Origin: Rhodobacterales bacterium 32-67-9
GTDB lineage: Bacteria; Pseudomonadota; Alphaproteobacteria; Rhodobacterales; Rhodobacteraceae
NCBI GenBank assembly: GCA_002280515.1
Contig: NCEA01000015.1
Span: 4,313-51,958 of the forward strand
Length of the DNA: 47,646 bases
Direction: 5' to 3'
A program made the position numbers and the translations under genes. The notes under the pieces were generated by a model. The model did not search any database. It was not told where the DNA came from and was given only the letters and a program-made list of their open reading frames with translations. Shown here in pieces: positions 37,643-47,646 of the stretch; position 1 is the first letter of the stretch, and the number at the start of each line of letters is the position of its first letter.

Positions 37643-37993
37643 CTAGACGATCTCCCAGTCGTCCTCGCTGGAGATTTCGCCGATCGCCAGCCAGTCGGCG
37701 CGGATCCGGGCGACGCGGGTGTCGCCCCAGGTGCGGAAGACGATGACGAAGCCTTCCGGATTGACCATCTCGGCCGAGATGTCGGCGCGCTGGTTGGTCT
37801 TCTGGTCCATGTCCCACATCGACATCGAGACATGGACGATCGGTTCGGACCGGAACGGTTCGGAAAATTCCACGATCCGCCTGAGTTCGCGCGGGCCATT
37901 GCCGGTCCACATCGCGCCGCCGTCCTGATAGTCCGAGAAGAGCACGATCGAGCCGCGCTCCACCCCCGTCAGATGACTGCTCAGCCGTCGCAT
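37643..37993 (-). CDS. H-type lectin domain protein
   Basis: 116 residues from the ATG at 37993, with AAGGGG just upstream. The sequence RGSIVLFSDYQDGGAMWTGN, then IVEFSEPFRSEPIVHVSMSM and the TWGDTRVARIRADWLAIG strands are those of the H-type lectin fold (PF09458 type), a six-stranded sugar-binding sandwich known from discoidin and snail agglutinins. There is no signal peptide, so it may be cytoplasmic or exported by another route. It overlaps nothing and is divergent from the 444-residue gene, with 246 bases between. Confidence 0.85.
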   Translation of the reverse strand: MRRLSSHLTGVERGSIVLFSDYQDGGAMWTGNGPRELRRIVEFSEPFRSEPIVHVSMSMWDMDQKTNQRADISAEMVNPEGFVIVFRTWGDTRVARIRADWLAIGEISSEDDWEIV

Positions 37994-38239
37994 CCGCACC
38001 CCTTCCCGTTTCGCCCATCTAAGCCCGGCGGAACGCCGTGGAAAAGCGGAAAATCCCGAGCGCACCGGCGCATCCCATCGGCAAGAACTGGCTGTGGTGG
38101 AATTCCACCATTCCCGCAATGGGCGAGCTGACGTAAGGTCAGGGCTCTTCCGCCGGTTCCCGGTCTCCGAGTCGATTTTGGCCGGGGCCGCGGTGGGGGG
38201 GTGTGTTTTCAGACCAACTCATTTTCAGGAGGATGAAAG

Positions 38240-39574
38240 ATGCCCGATGGCGATCTTATCTCGATCAACGACCTTCCCTGCTGCCCCGAAATCGCGAAGG
38301 AGCCCTGCTGCGAGCGGCTGCGGGTGTCCTACCGGCTGACCAACCGCCAGCTCGACGTGCCGGTGGAAATCACCATTGTCGCCGAGCTGGAGCGCTGCCC
38401 CGGGCCGATGTCGCTGGGCGACGTCGTCTATTCGACGACACTTCTGCCGGGCGAAAAGGTGCGGCTCTACACCTCGACCCGGAACAACCGCTTCACTTAC
38501 GACGCGGAGTCGGAGGTCAGCTACCGGCACGAGCAATCGTCGGAGGAGACCTATTACATGCGGTCGATGGACCGCTACATGTCCGACCTGACGGTGACCG
38601 ACAGCGGCTCCGCCTCGTCCTCGTCGCATTCGGATTTCGAGACCGACGTGGACGGCTCCTATGCCTCGATCGGCTTTGCCGGCGGTGGCAGCGTCAATGT
38701 GGAGGGCGACTTCAACTCGCGCAGCTCGTCGTCGTTCCTGCGCCAGTTGTCGAGCCATGCGCGGACGGCGCATGACCGGTCCGTGCAGGCGACACGGGCG
38801 GCGAATTCGGTGCAGATGGGAGAAGTGCAGAGCCGCTCCCATGCCGAGGGCGAAAGCGAGAGCGCCTACGAGGCCTCGACCCGGACCTTCGAGAACAAGA
38901 ACCAGTGCCATGCCGTCACCTACTTCGCCTATCAGCTGGTGAAGAAGCAGACGCTGAAATTCCGCATCGTCTCGGTCCTGCGACGGGTGGTCGATGCGGC
39001 GGCGTCGAGTGCCGTCGATGCGCGCCCGGTGCGGCCGGCAACCGGCGTGAAGATACTGCCGAACGGCGTCCTCGCCACCCAGACGGCACGGCTCGACGTG
39101 CAGACGGCGGGGCGGACCTCGGCGGCGGCGCAGCGGGCGAATATCGTCACCGGCGTCGGAAATCTCGGCATCGGCGGGCTTGCCGGGTTGACGGCGGTGG
39201 CCTCGCCGTTCCGGGTGGCGACCAACGTGCAGCCGATCCCGGCCGACGTTCAGGACAAGGTGCTGAAAAAGGTGGACGACGACCTCGTGAAGGAAGGCAT
39301 CCTCGCCAAGGCCGGCTCGGACGAGGTGGGGGCGAAGCTCGCGGCCGAGCTGAACTTCGAGCGCACCTATTGCCTGCCGACGCAAGGCATCGTGGTCAAG
39401 GGCTGCCTCGACAAGTGCAACACGTGCGAGGAGGAGCGGCAGAAGGCGATTGGGCTCGACCTCGTCCACAAGGATCTGATGAACCAGCTTCTGGCCAAGC
39501 AGATCCAGCTTCTGGAGAAGAGCCAGGAATACCGCTGCTGCCCGGTGGGAGAGGCGGAGCCCGAAGACGCCTGA
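38240..39574 (+). CDS. Unrecognised 444-residue Cys-rich protein
   Basis: I do not recognise a named domain. AGGAGG stands eight bases before the ATG, so the start is safe. Twelve cysteines cluster at the ends: CC at 14-15, 23-24 and 433-434, and C389-x3-C393-x2-C396, suggesting metal binding or crosslinks. Residues 60-120 are strand-rich (GDVVYSTTLLPGEKVRLYTS) followed by YYMRSMDRYMSDL; 120-220 are Ser/Gly-rich with low complexity; 220-330 contain hydrophobic helices; 330-430 a coiled-coil-like segment. No signal peptide. It stands next to a divergent H-type lectin gene, between core genes. The conserved-looking start and length suggest a real gene, and I faintly recall similar proteins elsewhere. 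Confidence 0.7.
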   Translation: MPDGDLISINDLPCCPEIAKEPCCERLRVSYRLTNRQLDVPVEITIVAELERCPGPMSLGDVVYSTTLLPGEKVRLYTSTRNNRFTYDAESEVSYRHEQSSEETYYMRSMDRYMSDLTVTDSGSASSSSHSDFETDVDGSYASIGFAGGGSVNVEGDFNSRSSSSFLRQLSSHARTAHDRSVQATRAANSVQMGEVQSRSHAEGESESAYEASTRTFENKNQCHAVTYFAYQLVKKQTLKFRIVSVLRRVVDAAASSAVDARPVRPATGVKILPNGVLATQTARLDVQTAGRTSAAAQRANIVTGVGNLGIGGLAGLTAVASPFRVATNVQPIPADVQDKVLKKVDDDLVKEGILAKAGSDEVGAKLAAELNFERTYCLPTQGIVVKGCLDKCNTCEEERQKAIGLDLVHKDLMNQLLAKQIQLLEKSQEYRCCPVGEAEPEDA

Positions 39575-39583
39575 AGCGGCTCG

Positions 39584-39620
39584 GTAAAAACGAAAGCGGC
39601 CCCGGCAGGGGCCGCTTATT
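39584..39620. terminator. Bidirectional terminator between the Cys-rich gene and atpC
   Basis: AAGCGGCCCC (39594-39603) and GGGGCCGCTT (39608-39617) form a perfect 10-bp stem around GGCA. On the minus strand the stem is followed by TTTCGTTTTT, a good U-run for the atp operon; on the plus strand the tail is TTATT. Confidence 0.85.
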
Positions 39621-39643
39621 CACGCTCTTGAAAAGCCTGAGCC

Positions 39644-40060
39644 TTATGAGATTCCGATGTGATCGCCGAGCGCCACCATGTCGGCGAGAAGCTTGGCCGC
39701 GTCGTCGACGACATCGTGATGCCCTGCCTCCTTCGCCGCCCTCAGCCCCTCTTCGGCGCGCGCGACGAAGCGTTTCACCACGTCCGGGGTCACTTCGCTC
39801 ACGTGCAACGCCTCTTCGGCCAGCAGCGTCGTGCCTTCGGCCGACACCTCGGCAAAGCCGCCGGTGACCGCGTAGTCGTCGGTCCCGCCGTCGGCCTTGA
39901 CGATCCGCAGGATGCCCGGACGCAGCGTCGTGATCAGCGGCGCATGGCCCGGCATCGCGGTCAGGTCGCCGGCGGCGCCCGGAATGCGGACCTCGCGCGC
40001 CTGAACGGAGGCGAGCCGCCGTTCAGGAGAGACGAGATCGAACTGCATCGTATCGGCCAT
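39644..40060 (-). CDS. atpC: F1-ATPase epsilon subunit
   Basis: 138 residues; N-terminal beta-sandwich ([43 protein letters not shown]) and a short helical end. Part of the central stalk of F1 and an inhibitor of hydrolysis. Starts nine bases after atpD. Last gene of atpHAGDC. Confidence 0.97.
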   Translation of the reverse strand: MADTMQFDLVSPERRLASVQAREVRIPGAAGDLTAMPGHAPLITTLRPGILRIVKADGGTDDYAVTGGFAEVSAEGTTLLAEEALHVSEVTPDVVKRFVARAEEGLRAAKEAGHHDVVDDAAKLLADMVALGDHIGIS

Positions 40061-40069
40061 GATGCCCCC

Positions 40070-42401
<2,332 letters not shown>

Positions 42402-42425
42402 ATCCCTGTCCTTCCCTCCCGCGCG

Positions 42426-43964
42426 TTACGCGAAGGTCTTGGCGAATTCGTCCAGGCTCGCGCGGATCTTGGCCTCGGCATCACCCTTGATCTTCGGGTC
42501 TTCCTTGGTGATCAAGTCGAGAAGGGCCTTGCCGTTGGTGCGCAGGTGCTTGAGCAGCCCGGCCTCGTAGCGACCGACGTCGCGGACCGCGATATTGTCG
42601 AGGTAGCCTTTGGTGCCGGCGAAGATGACGCAGACGATTTCCGCGTTGGTCAGCGGAGAATACTGCGGCTGCTTCATCAGCTCGGTCAGGCGCGCGCCCC
42701 GGTTCAGAAGCTTCTGGGTCGCGGCGTCGAGGTCGGACCCGAACTGCGCGAAGGCCGCCATCTCGCGGTACTGCGCCAGTTCCAGCTTGACCGGGCCGGC
42801 GACCGATTTCATCGCGTTGGTCTGCGCCGAGGAGCCGACGCGGCTGACCGAGAGGCCGGTGTTCACGGCCGGGCGGATACCCTGGTAGAAGAGTTCCGTC
42901 TCGAGGAAGATCTGGCCGTCGGTGATCGAGATCACGTTGGTCGGGATGAAGGCCGACACGTCGCCGCCTTGCGTCTCGATGATCGGCAGGGCGGTCAACG
43001 AGCCGGCGCCGTTGTCCTCGTTCAGCTTGGCCGAACGCTCGAGGAGGCGGGAGTGCAGGTAGAAGACGTCGCCCGGATAGGCTTCGCGTCCGGGCGGACG
43101 GCGGAGCAGCAGCGACATCTGGCGGTAGGCCACGGCCTGCTTGGAGAGGTCATCGTAGATGATCAGAGCGTGACGGCCGTTGTCGCGGAAATATTCCGCG
43201 ATGGCGGTCGCCGAATAGGGCGCGAGGAACTGCATCGGCGCCGGGTCGGACGCAGTCGCGGCCACGACGATCGAGTAGTTGATGGCGCCGGTCTCTTCCA
43301 GCTTCTTGACCAGCTGGGCCACGGTCGAGCGCTTCTGGCCGATGGCGACGTAGACGCAATAGAGCTTCTTCGACTCGTCGTCGCCGGCGGCGTCGTTGTA
43401 GGATTTCTGGTTCAGGATCGTGTCGAGCGCGATCGCGGTCTTGCCGGTCTGGCGGTCGCCGATGATCAGTTCGCGCTGACCACGGCCGATCGGGATCATG
43501 GCGTCGACCGACTTGAGGCCGGTCGCCATCGGCTCGTGCACCGATTTCCGCGGGATGATGCCGGGGGCCTTCACGTCGGCGACGGCACGTTTCTTGGTCT
43601 TGAGCGGGCCCTTGCCGTCGATCGGGTTGCCGAGACCGTCGACGACGCGGCCGAGAAGCTCGTCACCGACCGGCACGTCCACGATGGACTTGGTGCGCTT
43701 GACGGTGTCGCCTTCCTTGATCGACCGGTCGTCGCCGAAGATAACGATACCGACGTTGTCGACTTCGAGGTTCAGCGCCATGCCGCGGATGCCGCCGGGG
43801 AATTCGACCATCTCGCCGGCCTGGACGTTGTCGAGCCCGTGCACACGGGCGATCCCGTCGCCGACCGAGAGAACGCGGCCAACCTCGGCCACCTCAGCTT
43901 CCTGACCGAAGTTCTTGATCTGCTCCTTAAGGATCGCAGAGATCTCGGCTGCCTGGATTCCCAT
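42426..43964 (-). CDS. atpA: F1-ATPase alpha subunit
   Basis: 512 residues. P-loop [15 protein letters not shown], and [29 protein letters not shown], the alpha-type catalytic-interface block. Non-catalytic nucleotide-binding subunit of F1. Its ATG shares one base with the atpH stop (TAATG), which couples their translation. Confidence 0.99.
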   Translation of the reverse strand: MGIQAAEISAILKEQIKNFGQEAEVAEVGRVLSVGDGIARVHGLDNVQAGEMVEFPGGIRGMALNLEVDNVGIVIFGDDRSIKEGDTVKRTKSIVDVPVGDELLGRVVDGLGNPIDGKGPLKTKKRAVADVKAPGIIPRKSVHEPMATGLKSVDAMIPIGRGQRELIIGDRQTGKTAIALDTILNQKSYNDAAGDDESKKLYCVYVAIGQKRSTVAQLVKKLEETGAINYSIVVAATASDPAPMQFLAPYSATAIAEYFRDNGRHALIIYDDLSKQAVAYRQMSLLLRRPPGREAYPGDVFYLHSRLLERSAKLNEDNGAGSLTALPIIETQGGDVSAFIPTNVISITDGQIFLETELFYQGIRPAVNTGLSVSRVGSSAQTNAMKSVAGPVKLELAQYREMAAFAQFGSDLDAATQKLLNRGARLTELMKQPQYSPLTNAEIVCVIFAGTKGYLDNIAVRDVGRYEAGLLKHLRTNGKALLDLITKEDPKIKGDAEAKIRASLDEFAKTFA

Positions 43965-44524
43965 TATCCGACCTCTTTCATAGCATTCTGGAGGGAAGCG
44001 AGCTTCGAGCGGATCGAGGTGTCGATCATCTTCGAGCCCACCTTGACGATAAGTCCGCCGATGAGGTCCTCATCGACGGTGGTGTTGAGCTTGACGGTCT
44101 TGCCGACGGTCTTCTTCAGCGTCGCGGCCAGCTTGTCGGACTGCGCCTTGGTCAGGGCGGCGGCGGCGGTCACGTCGGCCGTCACCTCGCCCTTCTCCTC
44201 GGCAATCATCGACTGCAGAGCGGCGAGAAGCTGCGGCAGGACGAAGAGCCGGCGGTTGGAGGCCATCAGGCCCAGCGTGCTCGCGAGCATCGCCGACAGC
44301 TTCATCTTCTTGGCCAGCGCGGCCATCGCCTTGGCCTGCTCGTCGCGGGAATAGACCGGCGAGGCGATGACGGAGCGCAGATCCGCGCTGTCGTCCAGGG
44401 CCGAGCCCAGCGCCGCGACATCGGCTTCCAGCGCCACGAGACCCTTGGCCTCCCTGGCGAGTTCAAACACGGCCGTCGCATAGCGCCCGGCGATCCCTGC
44501 GGAAATCGAAGCTGGTTCGGACAC
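43964..44524 (-). CDS. atpH: F1-ATPase delta subunit
   Basis: 186 residues, from the GTG at 44524 ([20 protein letters not shown]). A GTG two codons earlier and an ATG much further upstream are alternatives; GGAAGGG lies just before and fits 44524. The stalk protein connects F1 to F0 (OSCP-like). Helical N-domain and a beta-rich end [20 protein letters not shown]. First gene of the operon, without F0 genes upstream, the usual split in alphaproteobacteria. Confidence 0.95.
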   Translation of the reverse strand: MSEPASISAGIAGRYATAVFELAREAKGLVALEADVAALGSALDDSADLRSVIASPVYSRDEQAKAMAALAKKMKLSAMLASTLGLMASNRRLFVLPQLLAALQSMIAEEKGEVTADVTAAAALTKAQSDKLAATLKKTVGKTVKLNTTVDEDLIGGLIVKVGSKMIDTSIRSKLASLQNAMKEVG

Positions 44525-44582
44525 GTCCACCCTTCCGATTATTCTGTCCCATCGCCTCTTTGTCAGGTCAGAGGCCACCCGT

Positions 44583-44605
44583 GACGTGCACGAGGGGTGC
44601 ACGTC
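44583..44605 (-). promoter_or_regulatory. Perfect hairpin in the atp operon leader
   Basis: GACGTGCAC (44583-44591) and GTGCACGTC (44597-44605) are exact inverted 9-mers around GAGGG. It lies 58 bases before the atpH start, just inside the predicted transcript. It may be an operator, or a 5'-end stem-loop that protects the long atp message or controls its translation. Confidence 0.55.
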
Positions 44606-44618
44606 CGAAGTCGGCGCG

Positions 44619-44647
44619 GGTGTAGCAGAGGCGTTCGAGCCTCGCAA
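44619..44647 (-). promoter_or_regulatory. Candidate promoter of the atp operon
   Basis: On the minus strand TTGCGA (44647-44642) and TACACC (44624-44619) are separated by 17 bases. The start would fall near 44612, seven bases before the perfect hairpin. The match to sigma-70 is moderate. Confidence 0.4.
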
Positions 44648-44838
44648 CCGCCTTGGTGAACTTATTGGAAGCCGGGAAATCCTGCCTTTTCAGGTATTTC
44701 GGGGCCGTGCGGCAAAGTGCGGCAATTCCGGGGTCTGAAGTTTGGGCGTTAACATCCGACAGGGGCGCCAGAATCCCCTCGCAAGGGCCGCGAGTCTCGT
44801 CCCCGCTGGGCAGCCGCGCCGGTCCGGGCGCGCCGGAG

Positions 44839-45585
44839 TCATGCCGGTTCCGCCGCCGGCTTCGGCAAGCCTTCGAGTACCTTGAGCGGACGCTTTACCG
44901 CCGCGGCAAGCCCGGGCCGCTGCGGCGCATGCACCTGTTTCGAAACTTCGAGCATCAGGACGCCCCCGGCCAGGACCGAGGACACCCGGTGGCCGAAGCG
45001 TTCCCAGGCCGACGCGGTGCGAAGCCAGAAGCGGCGCGAGCTTGGCGGCGCGAAAAGCGCCGACTGCTGGCGTTCGGCGGCGAAGCTGTGGCGTCGGAGC
45101 TGGGCGTCGAGCTGGCTCATCGAATAGGGCCGGCCATAGCCGAAAGGCGTCTTGTCCGACCGCGACCAGAGGCCCGAGCGGTTCGGCACGATGAAGAACG
45201 CCCTGCCCCCCGGCCCCAGCACCCGCCAGCATTCGTCGAGCAGCGCCGTAGGGTTCTCAGAGGTCTCGAGCCCGTGCAACAGAACCAGCCGGTCCACCAT
45301 CCCGGTGTCGAGTGGCCACTGCGTCTCCTCGCAGAGGACCGAGACATTCTCCATCCCCGCCGGCCAGGGCATGACCCCCTGCGGGCCCGGCATCAGGCCG
45401 ATCACCCGGCGCGAGTCGTCGAGATAGGGGCGCAGGAGCGGCGCGGCGAAGCCGTAACCGACGACGGTCTGGCCTTTCGCCGGAGGCCAGAGCCTGACGA
45501 CCTGATCGCGGATTGCCTTCTGCGCCACCCGGCCAAGCTGGGTGCGGTAATAGAAATTCCGCAGGTCGAGAACGTCGAGATGCAT
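44839..45585 (-). CDS. Class I SAM-dependent methyltransferase
   Basis: 248 residues starting [20 protein letters not shown] (ATG at 45585); the frame continues 23 codons upstream into the gloB promoter region. A degenerate SAM-binding strand appears in [16 protein letters not shown], followed by the Asp-type [34 protein letters not shown] block of methyltransferase 11 proteins. The first motif lacks the usual GxGxG, reading GYGFA, so SAM binding may be altered. C-terminal region is basic. Substrate unknown. Divergent from gloB with 62 bases between. Confidence 0.85.
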   Translation of the reverse strand: MHLDVLDLRNFYYRTQLGRVAQKAIRDQVVRLWPPAKGQTVVGYGFAAPLLRPYLDDSRRVIGLMPGPQGVMPWPAGMENVSVLCEETQWPLDTGMVDRLVLLHGLETSENPTALLDECWRVLGPGGRAFFIVPNRSGLWSRSDKTPFGYGRPYSMSQLDAQLRRHSFAAERQQSALFAPPSSRRFWLRTASAWERFGHRVSSVLAGGVLMLEVSKQVHAPQRPGLAAAVKRPLKVLEGLPKPAAEPA

Positions 45586-45647
45586 TGCGTCCGTCGCTTC
45601 ATTCGGCAAAAGTCGGGCGAAGCATACGGAAACGGACGCGAAAAGCC

Positions 45648-46415
45648 ATGCCACTGGACATCGTCACCGTCCCCTGTCTGAAAGACAACTACGCATACCT
45701 CGCCCACGACGTGGCAACGGGGGCGACGGCGGTCGTCGACGTGCCCGAGGCGTCGCCGATCCTGAACGCGCTGCGCGAGCATGGATGGCGGGCCAGCCAC
45801 ATCCTGATCACCCATCACCACGACGACCATATCGCCGGGGTGAAGGCGCTGGCGGCGGCGACCGGCGCCCGCGTCATCGGCGCGGCGGCCGATGTCCACC
45901 GCCTGCCCCCGCTCGACGAGGCCGTCGCCGAGGGCGACATCGTGCGGATCGGCATGGACGAGGGCCGCGTCATCGACGTTTCGGGCCATACGTTGGGCCA
46001 TGTCGCCTATCACTTCCCCGCCTCGAAGGTCGTCTTCACTGCCGACAGCCTGATGGCGCTCGGCTGCGGCCGGGTGTTCGAGGGGACCATGCCGCAGATG
46101 TGGCGGAGCCTGTCGAAGCTGGCCGCGCTGCCGCCCGACACGCTGGTCTGTTCGGGCCATGAATACACCGCCGCGAACGCGCGGTTCGCACTGACTATTG
46201 AACCGCAGAACGCCGCGCTTATATCGAGGGCCGAAGCGGTGGAGGCAGCGCGGCGCGACGGCCGCCCGACAGTGCCGACGCTTCTGTCGGAGGAACTGGC
46301 CACCAACCCGTTCCTGAGGGCGGGATTGCCGGAGGTGAAGCGGGCCCTGGGAATGCCCGATGCCGGCGACGCCGAGGTTTTCGCGGAAATCAGAAGCCGC
46401 AAGGACCGGTTCTGA
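45648..46415 (+). CDS. gloB: Hydroxyacylglutathione hydrolase (glyoxalase II)
   Basis: 255 residues. Metallo-beta-lactamase fold with the dinuclear metal site THHHDDH near residue 57, the GHTLGH and FTADSL blocks and the CSGHEYT motif, as in GloB. It hydrolyses S-lactoylglutathione to lactate and glutathione, the second step of methylglyoxal removal. The N-terminal [10 protein letters not shown] is the family's start. Divergent from the methyltransferase gene. Confidence 0.95.
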   Translation: MPLDIVTVPCLKDNYAYLAHDVATGATAVVDVPEASPILNALREHGWRASHILITHHHDDHIAGVKALAAATGARVIGAAADVHRLPPLDEAVAEGDIVRIGMDEGRVIDVSGHTLGHVAYHFPASKVVFTADSLMALGCGRVFEGTMPQMWRSLSKLAALPPDTLVCSGHEYTAANARFALTIEPQNAALISRAEAVEAARRDGRPTVPTLLSEELATNPFLRAGLPEVKRALGMPDAGDAEVFAEIRSRKDRF

Positions 46416-46722
46416 GTATCGGCCGGTGGCAAGGCGAGTCTGAACCCGCCTTGCGTGTGAGGCCGGTCGTGCGACCGGCGGGATGAAATCCGTCTTGCAT
46501 CGCGGCGGCGCGGATTTCGCCGTTCACGAGATGCGGCAGATTTCCGACAATTTGGTTACCATTGGGCACATTCCGATCACATTTTGCGCCGGTGTTCCGG
46601 CAAAGAACAAAATCGGCGAGAAAACACTTGAAGATGCCCGATTTCCACCGAAGTTTAAGGTTATGAGGCGACGGTAGGACACGAGGCTCAGCCCGACCTG
46701 CCAGAATGAAAGGAGCACGAAG
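46416..46722. other. Gap before clpA with palindrome and promoter region
   Basis: 307 bases without a convincing gene: one 64-codon frame at 46483-46677 has no family resemblance. The left end holds a dispersed palindrome. The stretch 46540-46640 is relatively AT-rich and should carry the clpA promoter; no element is clear. No clpS is seen here. Confidence 0.45.
46429..46454. repeat. Dispersed palindrome, copy C
   Basis: GCAAGGCG (46429-46436) and CGCCTTGC (46447-46454) form a perfect stem with AACC/GAGT-type core inside (GAGTCTGAAC). It follows gloB and resembles the copies at 24547 and 27844: a stem with AAGGCGGGTT-like arms. Confidence 0.6.
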
Positions 46723-47646
46723 GTGCCGTCATTTTCGAACACGCTCGAACAGGCAATTCACGCCGCCCTGGCGCTCGCCAATGCGCGCCGGCATGAACTT
46801 GCGACGCTGGAGCATCTCCTGCTCGCGCTCGTGGACGAACCGGAGGCGGCCAAGGTGATGCGCGCCTGCTCCGTCGATATCGAGGAGTTGCGCAGGACCC
46901 TCGTCGAGTTCATCGACGACGACCTCTCGACGCTCGTCACCGATGTCGACGGCTCCGAAGCGGTGCCGACGGCCGCCTTCCAGCGGGTGATCCAGCGCGC
47001 GGCGATCCACGTCCAGTCGTCGGGCCGGACCGAGGTGACCGGCGCCAATGTGCTGGTCGCGATCTTCGCGGAGCGTGAATCGAACGCCGCCTATTTCCTG
47101 CAGGAACAGGACATGACCCGCTACGACGCGGTCAACTTCATCGCCCACGGCGTCGCCAAGGACCCGTCCTTCGGCGAGACGCGCCCGGTGAGCGGCGCGC
47201 AGGAACACGAAGAACACGCGACCGAAACCCAGGGCGACGCCAAGGAATCGGCGCTGGCCAAGTATTGCGTCGACCTGAACGAGAAATCGAAAAAGGGTGA
47301 CGTCGATCCGCTGATCGGCCGCGAGGCCGAGATCGAGCGCTGCATCCAGGTCCTCTGCCGCCGGCGCAAGAACAACCCCCTGCTGGTCGGCGATCCCGGT
47401 GTCGGCAAGACCGCCATCGCCGAAGGCCTCGCGCTGAAGATCACGCGCGGAGAGACCCCGGACATCCTGTCGAAATCGACGATATATTCGCTCGACATGG
47501 GCGCGCTCCTGGCCGGCACCCGCTATCGCGGCGACTTCGAGGAGCGGCTTAAGGCCGTGGTGAAGGAACTGGAGGACCACGCCGACGCGATCCTCTTCAT
47601 CGACGAGATCCACACGGTGATCGGCGCCGGCGCGACCTCGGGCGGG
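46723..47646 (+). CDS. clpA: ATP-dependent Clp protease ATP-binding subunit ClpA (partial)
   Basis: The first 308 codons; the gene is cut by the window end. A GTG at 46723 follows AAAGGAG by seven bases. The N-domain [20 protein letters not shown] and [19 protein letters not shown], then the first AAA+ domain with Walker [14 protein letters not shown] (from about residue 223) and Walker [13 protein letters not shown]. ClpA unfolds substrates for ClpP. No ClpS adjacent in the window. Confidence 0.97.
   Translation, partial: MPSFSNTLEQAIHAALALANARRHELATLEHLLLALVDEPEAAKVMRACSVDIEELRRTLVEFIDDDLSTLVTDVDGSEAVPTAAFQRVIQRAAIHVQSSGRTEVTGANVLVAIFAERESNAAYFLQEQDMTRYDAVNFIAHGVAKDPSFGETRPVSGAQEHEEHATETQGDAKESALAKYCVDLNEKSKKGDVDPLIGREAEIERCIQVLCRRRKNNPLLVGDPGVGKTAIAEGLALKITRGETPDILSKSTIYSLDMGALLAGTRYRGDFEERLKAVVKELEDHADAILFIDEIHTVIGAGATSGG

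Noticed and set aside
35593-37899. 768-codon frame on the minus strand across the helicase gene
   Set aside because: Arg-rich shadow; the helicase on the plus strand has all DEAD-box motifs.
46483-46677. 64-codon frame before clpA
   Set aside because: No ribosome-binding site, no family resemblance, and it lies in the likely promoter region.

Overview
The window is GC-rich chromosomal DNA of an alphaproteobacterium, most likely Rhodobacteraceae/Paracoccaceae (Rhodobacter, Defluviimonas or Rhodovulum-like). This rests on the gene content and protein wording I recognise: Lgt-MidA-PgeF cluster next to a UbiK-type protein, Rhodobacterales-type Hint-domain protein, a bifunctional ATP sulfurylase/APS kinase, DUF1150 behind Hsp20, a TIGR01459-type HAD protein, and an atpHAGDC operon without the F0 genes. 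No rRNA, tRNA or CRISPR array was seen.

Layout. 1-1.94 kb: end of an FkbM-like methyltransferase, then leftward ybjN-proC-csaA. 1.94-9.79 kb: an accessory block of phage character, inserted between ybjN and ubiK. It holds a DNA methyltransferase fused to a Mrr-like nuclease domain, a phage-type Dam methylase, a large tail-spike-like protein translationally coupled to a small phage-type protein, a divergent CI/LexA-like repressor, and a secreted protein of unknown function. No integrase or structural module is visible. Its right flank has a cluster of four TTGCATGTTC sites and its left flank a tandem 22-bp repeat. 9.79-12.9 kb: ubiK (leftward), then lgt-midA-pgeF with overlapping start and stop codons. 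13-16.1 kb: a 48-residue small protein, a Hint-domain protein without its usual Cys, an Lrp regulator and thioredoxin reductase. 16.4-18.5 kb: a MarR-like DNA-binding domain in one open frame with ATP sulfurylase/APS kinase, with a near-perfect palindrome in the promoter and a strong internal ribosome-binding site. 18.5-24.4 kb: cytochrome b561, hsp20-DUF1150, a YdcH-like protein, purEK, a lipase-like hydrolase, Nudix-greB and an EamA exporter. 24.6-26.7 kb: groESL behind a perfect CIRCE. 26.8-34.4 kb: TraB/GumN protein, family II pyrophosphatase, HAD hydrolase, MaoC hydratase, ribF-ycgN-threonine aldolase, and an alpha/beta hydrolase with a DsbA-family isomerase. 34.5-37.6 kb: prs and a DEAD-box helicase. 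37.6-39.6 kb: a divergent accessory pair, an H-type lectin and an unrecognised 444-residue Cys-rich protein. 39.6-44.6 kb: atpHAGDC on the minus strand, with a perfect hairpin at the predicted 5' end of the message. 44.8-47.6 kb: a methyltransferase, gloB and the 5' part of clpA, cut by the window end.

Most of the window is conserved housekeeping sequence. The parts that repay a second look are the phage-like block (especially the repeated sites at its right edge and the spike protein), the regulator-sulfurylase-kinase open frame with its operator, the lectin/Cys-rich pair, the atp leader hairpin, and a family of dispersed intergenic palindromes.
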